Below are positions 26,035 through 34,955 of a DNA stretch of 41,032 bases, in pieces. Made by a program: the position numbers and the translations under genes. A model generated the notes under the pieces. That model was not told the origin of the DNA, ran no database searches, and was given only the letters and a program-made list of their open reading frames with translations. Origin of the DNA: Planctomycetota bacterium (GTDB lineage Bacteria; Planctomycetota; UBA1135; GCA-002686595); NCBI GenBank assembly GCA_016872795.1, contig VGYZ01000031.1:1-41032 (forward strand), in the 5' to 3' direction. Every line of letters starts with the position of its first letter. Positions within the stretch are counted from its first letter, which is position 1.

Positions 26035-26654
26035 CGAAGAAGCCCCTCCCCACGCTCCCGATCCTGGTCGAGAACGCCGCCACGGCGACCTTTAACTGCG
26101 TCTACCCCGCCTGCGGCGGCTCGTGCTGCAAGCAGGGTCGTCCGCCCATCGAGCCGGGCGAGCTCGCGCGCATCGAGGCGAACCTCCCGAAGTTCTTGCC
26201 GCACTTGCGCGCCAAGGCGCGCGCGCTCGTCCAAGCGCGCGGCTTCGTGACGCGCCGCAAGAAGCAGGGCAACCCGATGCTCGCGGTGTCCGAGGGCTGG
26301 TGCGTGTTCGAGAACCACGGCTGCGTGCTGCACAAGGTCGGCGCCAAGGAAGGCGATCGCTTCCAGTACAAGCCGTGGGCCTGCGCGACCTTCCCGCTCG
26401 CTCGGCCCGGGAAGACGGACGGCTGGTATGTGCGCCAGTGGCAGCTTTACGGCGAGGCCTGGGACCTCTTCTGCCTCAACCCGAAGGAATCGAAGCATTC
26501 CGCCGTGTCGACGATGCAGGGCGAAATCGAGTTCGCGGCGCGGCTCGACCTTGGCGAGGAGGCATGGCGCGGCGGCTCGGTGCCGCGGCCCGCCAAGCGT
26601 GGCGCGGTCAAGCACGACAGCGCTAAGGCCAAGCGCTCCGCGGCTCGCAAGTAG
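26031..26654 (+). CDS. YkgJ family cysteine cluster protein
   Basis: 207 residues. Cysteine clusters of the YkgJ zinc/iron-chelating family: Cys23 and Cys28 in NCVYPACGG, Cys32-Cys33 in SCCKQGR, then GWCVFENHGCVLH, WACATFPL and LFCLNP. The pattern suits binding of zinc or an Fe-S cluster; no YkgJ protein has a firmly known reaction as far as I know. The C-terminus is Lys/Arg-rich. The GTG start overlaps the GNAT stop (GTGA), which ties it to the aminomutase-ligase cluster. It may protect or load a metal, or act as an oxidoreductase on the product; both are guesses. Confidence 0.87.
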   Translation: MTKKPLPTLPILVENAATATFNCVYPACGGSCCKQGRPPIEPGELARIEANLPKFLPHLRAKARALVQARGFVTRRKKQGNPMLAVSEGWCVFENHGCVLHKVGAKEGDRFQYKPWACATFPLARPGKTDGWYVRQWQLYGEAWDLFCLNPKESKHSAVSTMQGEIEFAARLDLGEEAWRGGSVPRPAKRGAVKHDSAKAKRSAARK

Positions 26655-26687
26655 GGCGGGAGGAAACGCTCGCGCGCGGCGTCGCAG

Positions 26688-28013
26688 ATGGCAGTGGAAC
26701 GGGAACGCGAGACGCCTGGACGCTTGCCCGGTGCGGTGTGGCGCGGCACGGCGCTGCAGGTGCTCGGGCGCTTCTTTGGCGCGGCGTGCACGCTGGCGAT
26801 CCTGTGGCTCGCGAAGGAAGCCCTCGACGGCGCGGGCTTCGGCCGCTTCACATTCTACATCGCGCTGTTCGCGTGGCTCGACAGCGTGGCGAACATGGGC
26901 ACCGGCCAAGTGGCGGTGCAGCGCACGGCCGCGGCGCCCGCGCGCATGGCGAATGTGCTCGCGGCGGCGCGCGGGATCCGCGTGCGAGCAGGACTCTTCG
27001 GCGTGCTCCTGTGCGCGAGCTTCGTATTCGCGCGCGATGAAGCCGACGGCGCGTGGATCGTGCTCGCGTCCCTGTATCCGGTCACGCACGCGCTCGAGCT
27101 CTCGACGATTCCTGCGCGCAACGCGCTCTCGTGGAGCGTGCCCGTCGCGGTGCGAGCGATCGCCGCGGCTATCAGCCTCGGCAATGTGCTCGCGCTCTCT
27201 CTCGCGGGTGTCGATCGACCCGCGCTGTACCTGCTCGGAGTCGCGCTCGGCAGCACGGTCGGCAATGTGCTCCTGCACCTCGCGTCGCGGCGACACCTGC
27301 CGCGCGAACGCGGCGAGCCCGCCAGCGAGAGCGGCTTCTTCCGCGAGGCCTTGCCGCTCGGGATCTCCGCGCTGTGCGCGCAGACCTACTTCTACATCGA
27401 CAACCTCTTCGTCGAAGCATGGTGCGGGCTCGAGCCGCTCGGCCACTACAACGTCGCGGTGCGCGTGATGAGCTGGTCGATCATGCTGGCGCAGTACACG
27501 ACGCTGACCGTGCTGCCGTGGCTGCGCCGCGAGCATCTCGCCGGTGCGCTCGGCCCCGCTCTTGCGCGTCTCGGTCCGCCGCTCTTTGCAGGAGCCGGAC
27601 TCGCGTGCGGCCTCGCGCTGCCGTGGACCGGCTCGCTGCTCGCGCTGTTCGGCGAGGAATTCCGCGCGGCCTCGGACAGCTTGCGCTGGCTGCTCGGCGC
27701 GACGACCGCGATCTACGCGGGCTCGCTCTTCATGACCGCGCTGGTCGCGCTCGGCAGGAACGTCGCGAGCCTGTGGATCGCGGCGCTCGGCGTGCTGCTC
27801 AACATCGGTCTCAACATTTGGGCCGTGCCCGCGCTCGGCATCGACGGGGCCGCGCTCACCACCTGCGCCACGGAAGTGTTCGTCGCACTCGCGGGAGCGG
27901 CGGTGATCCTGCGCGCGGGGGTCAGTCTCGGCAGCCCGTGGCGCTGGCTCGGCGGCCCGCTGGGACTCGCGGCGGGCGCGGGACTGTCATCCCTGCTCGC
28001 GGTGGGCTATTGA
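26688..28013 (+). CDS. Oligosaccharide flippase family protein (Wzx-like)
   Basis: 441 residues with 12 to 14 hydrophobic helices, typical of polysaccharide/MVF-type exporters that move lipid-linked sugars across the inner membrane. Begins with a short charged segment (MAVERERETPGRLPG), then a first helix VLGRFFGAACTLAILWLAKE. Charged residues in helices and the pattern SGFFREALPLGISALCAQTY match the mid-protein repeat of these transporters. Starts 33 bp after the YkgJ gene and is followed by a glycosyltransferase after 9 bp, so it could belong either to a surface-polysaccharide pair or to the upstream cluster as exporter. No Shine-Dalgarno at normal distance; a GGGAGGA lies about 25 bases before the ATG. 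Confidence 0.82.
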   Translation: MAVERERETPGRLPGAVWRGTALQVLGRFFGAACTLAILWLAKEALDGAGFGRFTFYIALFAWLDSVANMGTGQVAVQRTAAAPARMANVLAAARGIRVRAGLFGVLLCASFVFARDEADGAWIVLASLYPVTHALELSTIPARNALSWSVPVAVRAIAAAISLGNVLALSLAGVDRPALYLLGVALGSTVGNVLLHLASRRHLPRERGEPASESGFFREALPLGISALCAQTYFYIDNLFVEAWCGLEPLGHYNVAVRVMSWSIMLAQYTTLTVLPWLRREHLAGALGPALARLGPPLFAGAGLACGLALPWTGSLLALFGEEFRAASDSLRWLLGATTAIYAGSLFMTALVALGRNVASLWIAALGVLLNIGLNIWAVPALGIDGAALTTCATEVFVALAGAAVILRAGVSLGSPWRWLGGPLGLAAGAGLSSLLAVGY

Positions 28014-28022
28014 GAGCGCCCC

Positions 28023-29174
28023 ATGCGCGTCGGACTCGACTATCGCCCGGCCCTGCACAACCGCGAGGGCATCGGACGCTACGCGCGCGAGCTCGTGCGC
28101 GGCTTCATCGAGCTCGGCCTCGACGGCGACCTCGGACTCTTCGGCTACACCGCCGCCGCGATGCGCTTCTCGCGCGAGGAGCTCGGCCTCGCGGGCACGC
28201 GCGCCGAACTCCTGCGCATGCGGCTGCCGTCGCGCCTGCTTCCGTGGCTGCTCGCGCGTCTGGGCAAGGGCGTCGACGACCTCGTCGGCGGCGCGAGCGT
28301 GTACCACCACACGCAGCCCAACATACTCCCCGTGCGGCGCGCGACCGAAGTCGCCACGATCTTCGACTGCATCTACATGCTCCCGGACTCGGGCTATCTC
28401 GATCCGGCCGTGGCCGAGCGCATGACCGCGGCGGCGAAGGAGCAGGTGCGGCGCGCGAAACGCATCCTCGTGCCCAGCCAATATGTCGGCGCGGAAGTCG
28501 TGCTGGCGCTCGGCGCACACCCCGCGCGGGTCGCGGTCACCGAGCTCGGCTGCGACCACATCGCGCGCGCGCTGCCGCCGGAAGGCTTCGGGCGCGCCAA
28601 GGAACCCTATGTGCTCACGGTCGCACGCGTCGACCCGCGCAAGAACCACCTGCGCATGCTGCAGGCGTTCGAGTTGCTCGTGAAGGAAGGTCTCCCCCAC
28701 CGCTGGATCGTCGCCGGTCCGCGCGGGCACGATTGGCAGGAGTTCGCGCGCGCGCTCGAGCGCTCACCGGCGCGCTCCCGCGTGCAGTGGATCGTCGATG
28801 CGCCCGAGGAGGACCTTCCGCAGCTCTACGCGCAGGCCGACTGCTTCCTGTTCGCGAGCCTCAACGAGGGCTTCGGCCTGCCGCCGCTCGAGGCGATGGC
28901 CTGCGGAACCCCGGTGGTGTCGAGTTGCGTGACCTCGCTGCCGGAAGTGTGCGGCGACGCGGCGTTCCTCGTCGAACCCACGGAGCACGAGCGCATCTTC
29001 GAGGCCGCGCGCCGCGTGCTGATGGAGAGCGAGATCGCGGCCGAGCTGCGCACGCGCGGCATCGCGCAGTCGCGCAAGTTCACCTGGCGTGAGTGCGCCA
29101 AGCACACCCTGCTCGCGTACCGCAACGCACTCGAGCCCGATCCCGAGGAGCCGAAGCTCCGCCACGTGTTCTAG
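28023..29174 (+). CDS. Glycosyltransferase family 4 (group 1)
   Basis: 383 residues, GT-B fold. N-terminal MRVGLDYRPALHNREGIGRY with the glycine-rich acceptor loop; LTVARVDPRKNHLRML (about 198-213) opens the donor domain; and the E-x7-E nucleotide-sugar motif is NEGFGLPPLEAMACGTPVVS (about 281-300). Retaining sugar transfer from an NDP-sugar to a surface glycan is expected. It follows the flippase by 9 bp, with an ATG after CCCC. It ends convergently with the SDR gene: both stop codons are TAG and share the palindrome CTAG at 29171-29174. Confidence 0.9.
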   Translation: MRVGLDYRPALHNREGIGRYARELVRGFIELGLDGDLGLFGYTAAAMRFSREELGLAGTRAELLRMRLPSRLLPWLLARLGKGVDDLVGGASVYHHTQPNILPVRRATEVATIFDCIYMLPDSGYLDPAVAERMTAAAKEQVRRAKRILVPSQYVGAEVVLALGAHPARVAVTELGCDHIARALPPEGFGRAKEPYVLTVARVDPRKNHLRMLQAFELLVKEGLPHRWIVAGPRGHDWQEFARALERSPARSRVQWIVDAPEEDLPQLYAQADCFLFASLNEGFGLPPLEAMACGTPVVSSCVTSLPEVCGDAAFLVEPTEHERIFEAARRVLMESEIAAELRTRGIAQSRKFTWRECAKHTLLAYRNALEPDPEEPKLRHVF

Positions 29175-30019
29175 GGCGTCGCGAGCCGCGCGCGGACCGC
29201 GGCTTCGTCCGTGTCTTCGAGGGACCACAGCGAGCGGCCTTCCATGCCACCGGCGATGGTGAGCACTTGTCCGCTGGTGTGACGCGAGACGAGCGGCGAC
29301 GAGAGCCACGCCACGGAGCGCGCGATGTCGACCGCCCGCGCGAGCTGGCGCAGCGGCATGGTGCGACACACGCCGGCGATCGCGCCGGGGCGAGCGAGCT
29401 CCTCGCGCACCATGTGCGTCACGGTCCAGCCCGGCTCGACCATGTTGACGCGCGCGTAGGGATCGATGCGCACGACCTCGTTTTTCAGCGTGCGCACGAG
29501 TCCATACAGCCCTGCCTTCGCGACCGAATATTCCGCGTGGTCGCGCTCGCCGAAGCGGCCCGCGGTCGAACCGATGAAGCACAGCGAGGCGCCGTGGCCG
29601 TCCGTGCGAGCCCCCACTTGCTCGAGGTGCTCCATGAACGCGCGCGCGGTCCACACTGCGCCGAAGAGGTTGATCTCGATGGCGCTGCGGATGCGCTCCT
29701 CGCTCGCCTGGTGCAAACCCAAGTGCTCGCGCGGCCAGAAGCCTGCGTTCGCGATGCAGGCGTCGACGCGACCGAAGCGCTCGCGCCCCGCTGCAAACGC
29801 CATGCCCATGTCGGCTGGACGAGTGACATCCGCGCGCACGCAGTGCGCGCGCTCGCGCCAAGGCCGCGACGCGACATGGCTCTCGAGCTCGTCGAAGCGC
29901 CCGTGACCGGTCGCGACGACGCTCGCGCCTTCTTCCGCGAACACATTGAGAAGCGCTCGCCCAATGCCGCCGGATGCGCCGGTGACGAGCACCACCTTGC
30001 CTGCGAGTCCGAGGTCCAT
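29171..30019 (-). CDS. SDR family NAD(P)-dependent oxidoreductase
   Basis: 282 residues. Rossmann dinucleotide motif TGASGGIG (about 13-20), CIANAGF in place of the usual NNAG, catalytic Ser in FIGSTAGRFG, and YSVAKAG (Tyr-x3-Lys). These support an active classical SDR. The C-terminal SGQVLTIAGGMEGRSLWS resembles 3-ketoacyl-reductase-type proteins, but substrate cannot be told. It starts five bases after the stop of the large secreted metallopeptidase-like gene on the same strand, so they are probably co-transcribed, an odd pairing of a cytoplasmic and an exported protein. Confidence 0.9.
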   Translation of the reverse strand: MDLGLAGKVVLVTGASGGIGRALLNVFAEEGASVVATGHGRFDELESHVASRPWRERAHCVRADVTRPADMGMAFAAGRERFGRVDACIANAGFWPREHLGLHQASEERIRSAIEINLFGAVWTARAFMEHLEQVGARTDGHGASLCFIGSTAGRFGERDHAEYSVAKAGLYGLVRTLKNEVVRIDPYARVNMVEPGWTVTHMVREELARPGAIAGVCRTMPLRQLARAVDIARSVAWLSSPLVSRHTSGQVLTIAGGMEGRSLWSLEDTDEAAVRARLATP

Positions 30020-30024
30020 GGCGT

Positions 30025-32799
30025 TCAGTGCTTGGCGTTGTCGACGAAGGACTTGAACGCAGTTTCGAGCGCATCGCCGCGCTGGTAACCGAGCATCTTC
30101 CAGCCCTCGGGGGTCGTTTGGCCGAGGTAGCGCGCGCGCAGGTACTCGACGACCTTCGCGCGCGGCTCGGGACCCGCCCGGTACATCAGGAAGAACACGA
30201 GACTCCCCGCTTGATCGTAGAAGATGTGGCGCTCGCTGATGACCATGTTGCCCGGCATGCCCTCGTTGAGCGGCGGCAGCTGGAAGAGCTCGTCGTTGCC
30301 GAGCCCCGCGAAGTCCGACGCGTTCATGTCGACGAGGCGCTGCGTCGGGAAGAGCTTCGAGAGCGCGCTCGCCTGCTTGCACACATAGGCGCAGGCCGGA
30401 TCGCGCTGCTTGCGACCCTTGCGGCCCTGCACGCGATCCGCGACCGCTTCCTCGATGAAGCGCGCCGTGCCTTCGACGATCCAGTAGCCGGGCAAGTTGC
30501 TGCCCTCGGGCTCGCGCTTGGTGCCCTTGGCGAGCCACGCGACATCGAGGTAGTGGTGCGTGAGCTCGTGCGACACGACCGAGAACACGCCGCGGCCGTA
30601 AGGATCCTGCGCTTCCGCGCCGCTGGGCACATAGAAGCGCGAGATGCCGCCCGAATACAGGCCGGCGCTCCACTCCGGCGGTCGTCCGCCGCCCGCGGGC
30701 TCGGCGAGGTACTCGTCGCGCGTTGCAAACAGGCGCACCTGCAGCGGCTGCGTGAATGTGTCCGGATCCGGCGGCAGGAGCTCGCGCAGCGTGCGAATCG
30801 CAAACTCGGCGGCGTCGAGGCAATCACCGACGATGCCCGGGTCGGTCGGCCGCGAGCACAAGGTCACGTTCTTGGTGCGCAGGATGATCACGCCGTCCTT
30901 CCACGCACCGCCGGTCAGCACGCGGTAGAGTCGATCCTCGCGCGGGACGAAGAAGGCACCGGTGCGCACGAGGCGCGGCGCCCACGCGGCCCAGCGCGCG
31001 ACGGCCTCGGAACTCTCCTTCCACGGAAAGTCCGCGGGAATCAGGGGCTGCACCTCCGCGTCGGGCTGGCCCTCGAGCGGCGAGCGCTCCGCGCCCTCGA
31101 TCAAGAGCAGCGAAGCCGTGAGGCGCAGGTCGTGCGCGGAGCACCACATCGCTGCCGCGCCATAGGCGGCGCGCGAGAGCTTGCGCAGCTCGAGCTCCTT
31201 GCCGAGCGGCGCCTTGCGCAGCGCTTCCTTGTTCGACTTGTCGTTGGGCTTGAGCGCCTTCACCTTCGCGTCGAGCTCCGCGAGCTTCGCGCTGTCGAGG
31301 CCGCAGTTCTTGGCTTCCGCGAACAGGCGCTTGCAGTCCTCGTCGAGGCGCTGCTTGTGGAAGAGCTCGAAGGCCTCGACGACGCGCGCCGCGTGTTCGG
31401 ACTCCAGCGCGAGCTGAAACGACTGCAGGACCGGCTCCTCGTCGCCGAGTAGCTGCACGGTTCCGTCCTGCTCCACGAGCGCGACATCGTCCGCCGTGTA
31501 GCCACTCGAGCGGCCATCCTCGCTCTCCACCTTCCAGCCGCTGTCCGCCGCGCTCACCTTGCCCGCGACGTACGTACCGTCGTTGAGCACCACCCCGTCC
31601 CCGCCGCCGGGGCGCGGCAGCGCTGCGCTCGCGGAACCCGCGCTCGCACCTTTCTTCGGCGCCTTGCCGACGAGCAGCGTGAGTGCGCCCTTTGCATCAG
31701 CGACCACGACGAGCTGGTCCCCCACCGGATAGGCGCGGCGCTCGGGCGCGAACTTGCTCGACTGCCACAGCACCTTGCCGCTCGCGAGATCGATCGCGCG
31801 ACCGCCCGCGTAGGCCACGTCGCGCGCAACGGAAACCGGGCCTTTCGAGCCACCGTCGGCGGCGAGGATCGTCGCAAGGCTTCCGCTCGCCTCCATCCGC
31901 ACGAGCGCACCACTCGCATCGAATCCAACCACGCCGCCGCGCACCACCGCGACGCCACCGACGAACGACGTAGGCGTCGGCTTGGAATTCGATCCGTCCG
32001 CTACGAACCATGAGCCGTCCCCGCGCGCGACGAACCAGCCGCCGACGCCGCTCTGCGGCTGCACGCGAGCGACGCTCGCGCCCGCGAACTGCTCGGCCGG
32101 AGCGCTGCCGAGCGCGACGCTGCCGCCACCGATGCGGTTGATCTTGAGCGCGGCGAGGTCGTCGAGCTCGGCGAGCTCGAGCGACCATTCGGCTCCGGCG
32201 AGCTTGAGGCTCGCATAGGCCGGGACGCCCCACGAGCCGCCGAGTCGCAGGCAGGACGGTCCGCGCGTGCCCGCGAAGCCACCGCGCAGCTTGCCGCTCT
32301 TGGTGGCAAAGGCCTTGACCGAGGTGCCGTCGCCAAAAAGCGTGCCCGCGACGACGCGCGGAGCCACCGCGAGCGCCTCGGGGATGCGGCGAACTTCGGT
32401 CAGCTTCTTCTTCGCGAAGTCGACTTCGTACATCACGATCTCGCTGCCGAGCGCGACACCGACTTCGCCCTCCCACGCGAACATGCCGCGCAGCTCGCCC
32501 TTGCCCAGCCCCACAGTGCCGAGCGCCGCCTTGTCGACGAGGTCAAACGCCTTGAGCGTCAGCGCCTCGCCAGACTTCGTGCAGAAGAACAGCGTGCGAT
32601 CCCAGCTGACCGGCTCGCCGAACGACATGCCGACGCTCGTGCCCGTGCCGGGGTCCGCGCGGATCGGCGCGACATCGACCCAGGCACTGCCGAGCGCGTT
32701 GCCTTGGGCTTGCGTCCAGCTGCGCTCGGGAATCTCGGTGCGCTGGGCGAGCGCGGACAGGGACAGCACCGCGAAGGCGAGGAGGCGTGCGACTTGCAT
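30025..32799 (-). CDS. Large secreted metallopeptidase-like protein (HELTHH)
   Basis: 924 residues. Signal peptide MQVARLLAFAVLSLSALAQ. Residues about 25-400 are rich in short beta-strands with repeated glycine-aspartate loops (PQQ/Kelch-like propeller appearance). A helical, charged middle with TPR-like spacing (about 430-560) follows. The C-terminal third holds the zinc motif HELTHHYLDVAW (His744, Glu745, His748) with Glu776 in VEGTARFIEEA as likely third ligand, the gluzincin pattern of DUF1570- and peptidase_MA-like proteins. Probable extracellular or periplasmic peptidase. The ATG is chosen for the signal peptide; TACCGT (32811-32816) is eleven bases upstream. Five ACGT sites lie here, including a tandem ACGTACGT at 31568. 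Confidence 0.8.
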   Translation of the reverse strand: MQVARLLAFAVLSLSALAQRTEIPERSWTQAQGNALGSAWVDVAPIRADPGTGTSVGMSFGEPVSWDRTLFFCTKSGEALTLKAFDLVDKAALGTVGLGKGELRGMFAWEGEVGVALGSEIVMYEVDFAKKKLTEVRRIPEALAVAPRVVAGTLFGDGTSVKAFATKSGKLRGGFAGTRGPSCLRLGGSWGVPAYASLKLAGAEWSLELAELDDLAALKINRIGGGSVALGSAPAEQFAGASVARVQPQSGVGGWFVARGDGSWFVADGSNSKPTPTSFVGGVAVVRGGVVGFDASGALVRMEASGSLATILAADGGSKGPVSVARDVAYAGGRAIDLASGKVLWQSSKFAPERRAYPVGDQLVVVADAKGALTLLVGKAPKKGASAGSASAALPRPGGGDGVVLNDGTYVAGKVSAADSGWKVESEDGRSSGYTADDVALVEQDGTVQLLGDEEPVLQSFQLALESEHAARVVEAFELFHKQRLDEDCKRLFAEAKNCGLDSAKLAELDAKVKALKPNDKSNKEALRKAPLGKELELRKLSRAAYGAAAMWCSAHDLRLTASLLLIEGAERSPLEGQPDAEVQPLIPADFPWKESSEAVARWAAWAPRLVRTGAFFVPREDRLYRVLTGGAWKDGVIILRTKNVTLCSRPTDPGIVGDCLDAAEFAIRTLRELLPPDPDTFTQPLQVRLFATRDEYLAEPAGGGRPPEWSAGLYSGGISRFYVPSGAEAQDPYGRGVFSVVSHELTHHYLDVAWLAKGTKREPEGSNLPGYWIVEGTARFIEEAVADRVQGRKGRKQRDPACAYVCKQASALSKLFPTQRLVDMNASDFAGLGNDELFQLPPLNEGMPGNMVISERHIFYDQAGSLVFFLMYRAGPEPRAKVVEYLRARYLGQTTPEGWKMLGYQRGDALETAFKSFVDNAKH

Positions 32800-32895
32800 G
32801 GCGAAGGGAGACGGTATCTCGCGCGCGCGCAGCGCGCCACGGGCGCGGAGTGCTGCGCGCGCTGCCCCGGGCAAATCCCGCGTGAAGCCGCGCGT

Positions 32896-34902
32896 TCAGG
32901 CACGGCGAACGTCGACGCGCGTGCTGTACAGGGAGTTGCTCTCGCCCATGTCGCTCGTCTCGCCGGTCACGAGCGCGTTCACGCCGACGCGCTCCGGGGT
33001 GTCCTCGGCCTTCGGCACGCCGTCGATCCGCACGAGCCCGCGAGCCATGCTCTCCGAAATTCCTGCGCGCACCGTGAGACTCGCCAGCTCGTTGGAGAGC
33101 ACGAGCGCATCACCGTCGCTCGCGCCGAGTTCACGCGCGTCGTCCGGGTGCAGCCACGCGCGCACTTCGCCGCGACGGCGAAGGTGACGAGCGCTGTGAG
33201 AGAAGGTCGAGTTGTGCGTGTGCACGCTCGGCGCGCACACCAGCCAGAAACGACCGCGACCGAGGGCGCCATCGTCGGGCACATAGGTCGCCAGCGCCGG
33301 CTGGCCAAGTGCCGCGGCCCGATTGCTCACCAGCTCGATCTTCCCGCTCGGCGTGCCTGCACCTTCGACGCGCGGCTGCGTCACCTTCACAGGCTCGCCG
33401 CGCTCGAGCGCAGCGAGTTGATCAGCGTCGAGGTGCCGCGAGCTCGCCGCAATGAGATCGTCGACGAGCTGCTCGGCCCGCACATCGTGGCACTCGCGTG
33501 GGAGTCCGAGCGCCTTCGCGATCGCGGCAAACGCGTCCACATTCGAGCGCGGACCCTCCGGCGGCTCGCACGCCTTGCGCGAGCGCTGCATACGACGGTG
33601 GCCGTAGCTGCGATAGAAATCGTCGTTCTCCATGGAGAAGGTCGCAGGGAGTACGACATCGGCGAGCTCGGCGGTCTCCGTGAGGAACTGCTCGTGAACG
33701 ACGACGAAGATGTCCTCCTGCGCCAGCCCCTTGCGGACACGCAGCGACTCCGGGCAGGTGACGGCGGGATTGTGGCCCCACACGAAGACCGCGCCGAAGC
33801 GTCCACTCTCGAGCTCGCGGCCGACCTTCACATGCCGGATCACATCCGCGCGCGCGTGCAGCGGCCGCAGGTCGGCGCGCTCGATCACGCTGTCCTCGAG
33901 CTGGAAGCAACTGAAGCTCTCGTAGTGCATGCGCTCGGGTCGGCCGAGCACCGCGACGAGCGACGCGATCGCGCGCATGCTCATCGCGCCCACGCGGCGG
34001 CGGCCGAAGCCGACGCCCGTCTTGAGCAGGAAGCGCTGCGACCTTCCGAGCAAGTCCGCGAGCTCCGAGACCGTGGCCGCGGGCACGCCCGTGACCTGCT
34101 GCACCCAGGCGAGATCATGGCTGGCGCGAACATGTGCCTCGAACGCATCGCCACCGAGGCAGCGCTGCGCGATGAAGCCTCGATCGGCGTAGCCGCGCTC
34201 GTAGGCGAGCCGCGCGATTCCGAGCGCGAGCGCTGCATCGGTGCCCGGTTTCACGAGCACGCCGCGCCCGCCCCAACGCTCGAGCGCTTGAATCGTATCC
34301 GTGCGATAGATGTCGATCGCGACCACGCTCACGCCGCGGCGCGCGAGTCGCTGCACGGCGGGCTGGAGGTGCTGCACGGTGCGCGCCATGTCGCAGCCCC
34401 ACAGGAGCACGAAGTCGCAGTCGTCGACTTGCTCGAGATCTGCGCCGTACACGCCGCCGAAGACGCACTCGTAACCGGCGGTCGTCGAGCTGTCGCACAG
34501 CCCGCCGTCGACATTCGTTGCGCCGAGCGCATGCATCACGCGCAGCGGAAAGAAGCGCTGGATGCGCCCCATGTTGCCGGCGTACCACAGAGCGAGAATG
34601 CGCTCCGGCGTGGAGCGCAGCGGCGTGATCCGCTCGACGATGCGCGCGAGTGCCTCGTCCCAGCTCGCGGGCTCGAGCTTGCCGCCCGACTTCCCGCCGC
34701 GTCGCACGAGCGGCCGGAGCAGGCGCTCGGACGAGTTCAGCAGGTCTCCGTAGATCGCGGTCTTGCCGCACAGGACGCCACGCGAGTACCCGTGCTCCGG
34801 ATTGCCGCGCAGCGCGACGAATCGGCCGTGCGCATCGCTCTCGACGAGCATTCCGCAGGCCTCGGCACAGTCGAGCGGACATGTGACCGGCGTGATCGAC
34901 AT
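32896..34902 (-). CDS. Molybdopterin-dependent oxidoreductase (DMSO reductase family)
   Basis: 668 residues. N-terminal 4Fe-4S motif with Cys8, Cys12, Cys16 and Cys45 (TCPLDCAEACGML, then GVLCGK). Molybdopterin-binding parts include WYAGNMGRIQRFF, the region GGLCDSSTTAGYECVFGG where the metal ligand normally sits, AVFVWGHNPAVTCPE, and the C-terminal domain VHTHNSTFS with RAWLHPDDARELGASDGD. No Tat signal, so cytoplasmic. Resembles formate dehydrogenase/YdeP-type catalytic subunits, but no small or membrane subunit is nearby; substrate unknown. The ATG at 34902 lies seven bases after TAGGCT, with no Shine-Dalgarno. Confidence 0.9.
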   Translation of the reverse strand: MSITPVTCPLDCAEACGMLVESDAHGRFVALRGNPEHGYSRGVLCGKTAIYGDLLNSSERLLRPLVRRGGKSGGKLEPASWDEALARIVERITPLRSTPERILALWYAGNMGRIQRFFPLRVMHALGATNVDGGLCDSSTTAGYECVFGGVYGADLEQVDDCDFVLLWGCDMARTVQHLQPAVQRLARRGVSVVAIDIYRTDTIQALERWGGRGVLVKPGTDAALALGIARLAYERGYADRGFIAQRCLGGDAFEAHVRASHDLAWVQQVTGVPAATVSELADLLGRSQRFLLKTGVGFGRRRVGAMSMRAIASLVAVLGRPERMHYESFSCFQLEDSVIERADLRPLHARADVIRHVKVGRELESGRFGAVFVWGHNPAVTCPESLRVRKGLAQEDIFVVVHEQFLTETAELADVVLPATFSMENDDFYRSYGHRRMQRSRKACEPPEGPRSNVDAFAAIAKALGLPRECHDVRAEQLVDDLIAASSRHLDADQLAALERGEPVKVTQPRVEGAGTPSGKIELVSNRAAALGQPALATYVPDDGALGRGRFWLVCAPSVHTHNSTFSHSARHLRRRGEVRAWLHPDDARELGASDGDALVLSNELASLTVRAGISESMARGLVRIDGVPKAEDTPERVGVNALVTGETSDMGESNSLYSTRVDVRRA

Positions 34903-34909
34903 CGCAAGT

Positions 34910-34915
34910 AGCCTA
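34910..34915 (-). promoter_or_regulatory. -10-like TAGGCT, 7 nt before oxidoreductase start
   Basis: Minus-strand TAGGCT, exactly seven bases from the ATG at 34902. Only 27 bases separate it from the opposing -10 element at 34943. Confidence 0.5.
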
Positions 34916-34942
34916 GCGCGTGCCCGCATCGCCGTGCAGCGC

Positions 34943-34948
34943 TACCCT
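34943..34948 (+). promoter_or_regulatory. -10-like TACCCT, 7 nt before glycosyltransferase start
   Basis: TACCCT, seven bases, then GTG at 34956. Divergent partner of the TAGGCT on the other strand; it decides the GTG start. Confidence 0.45.
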
Positions 34949-34955
34949 ACGGCGC

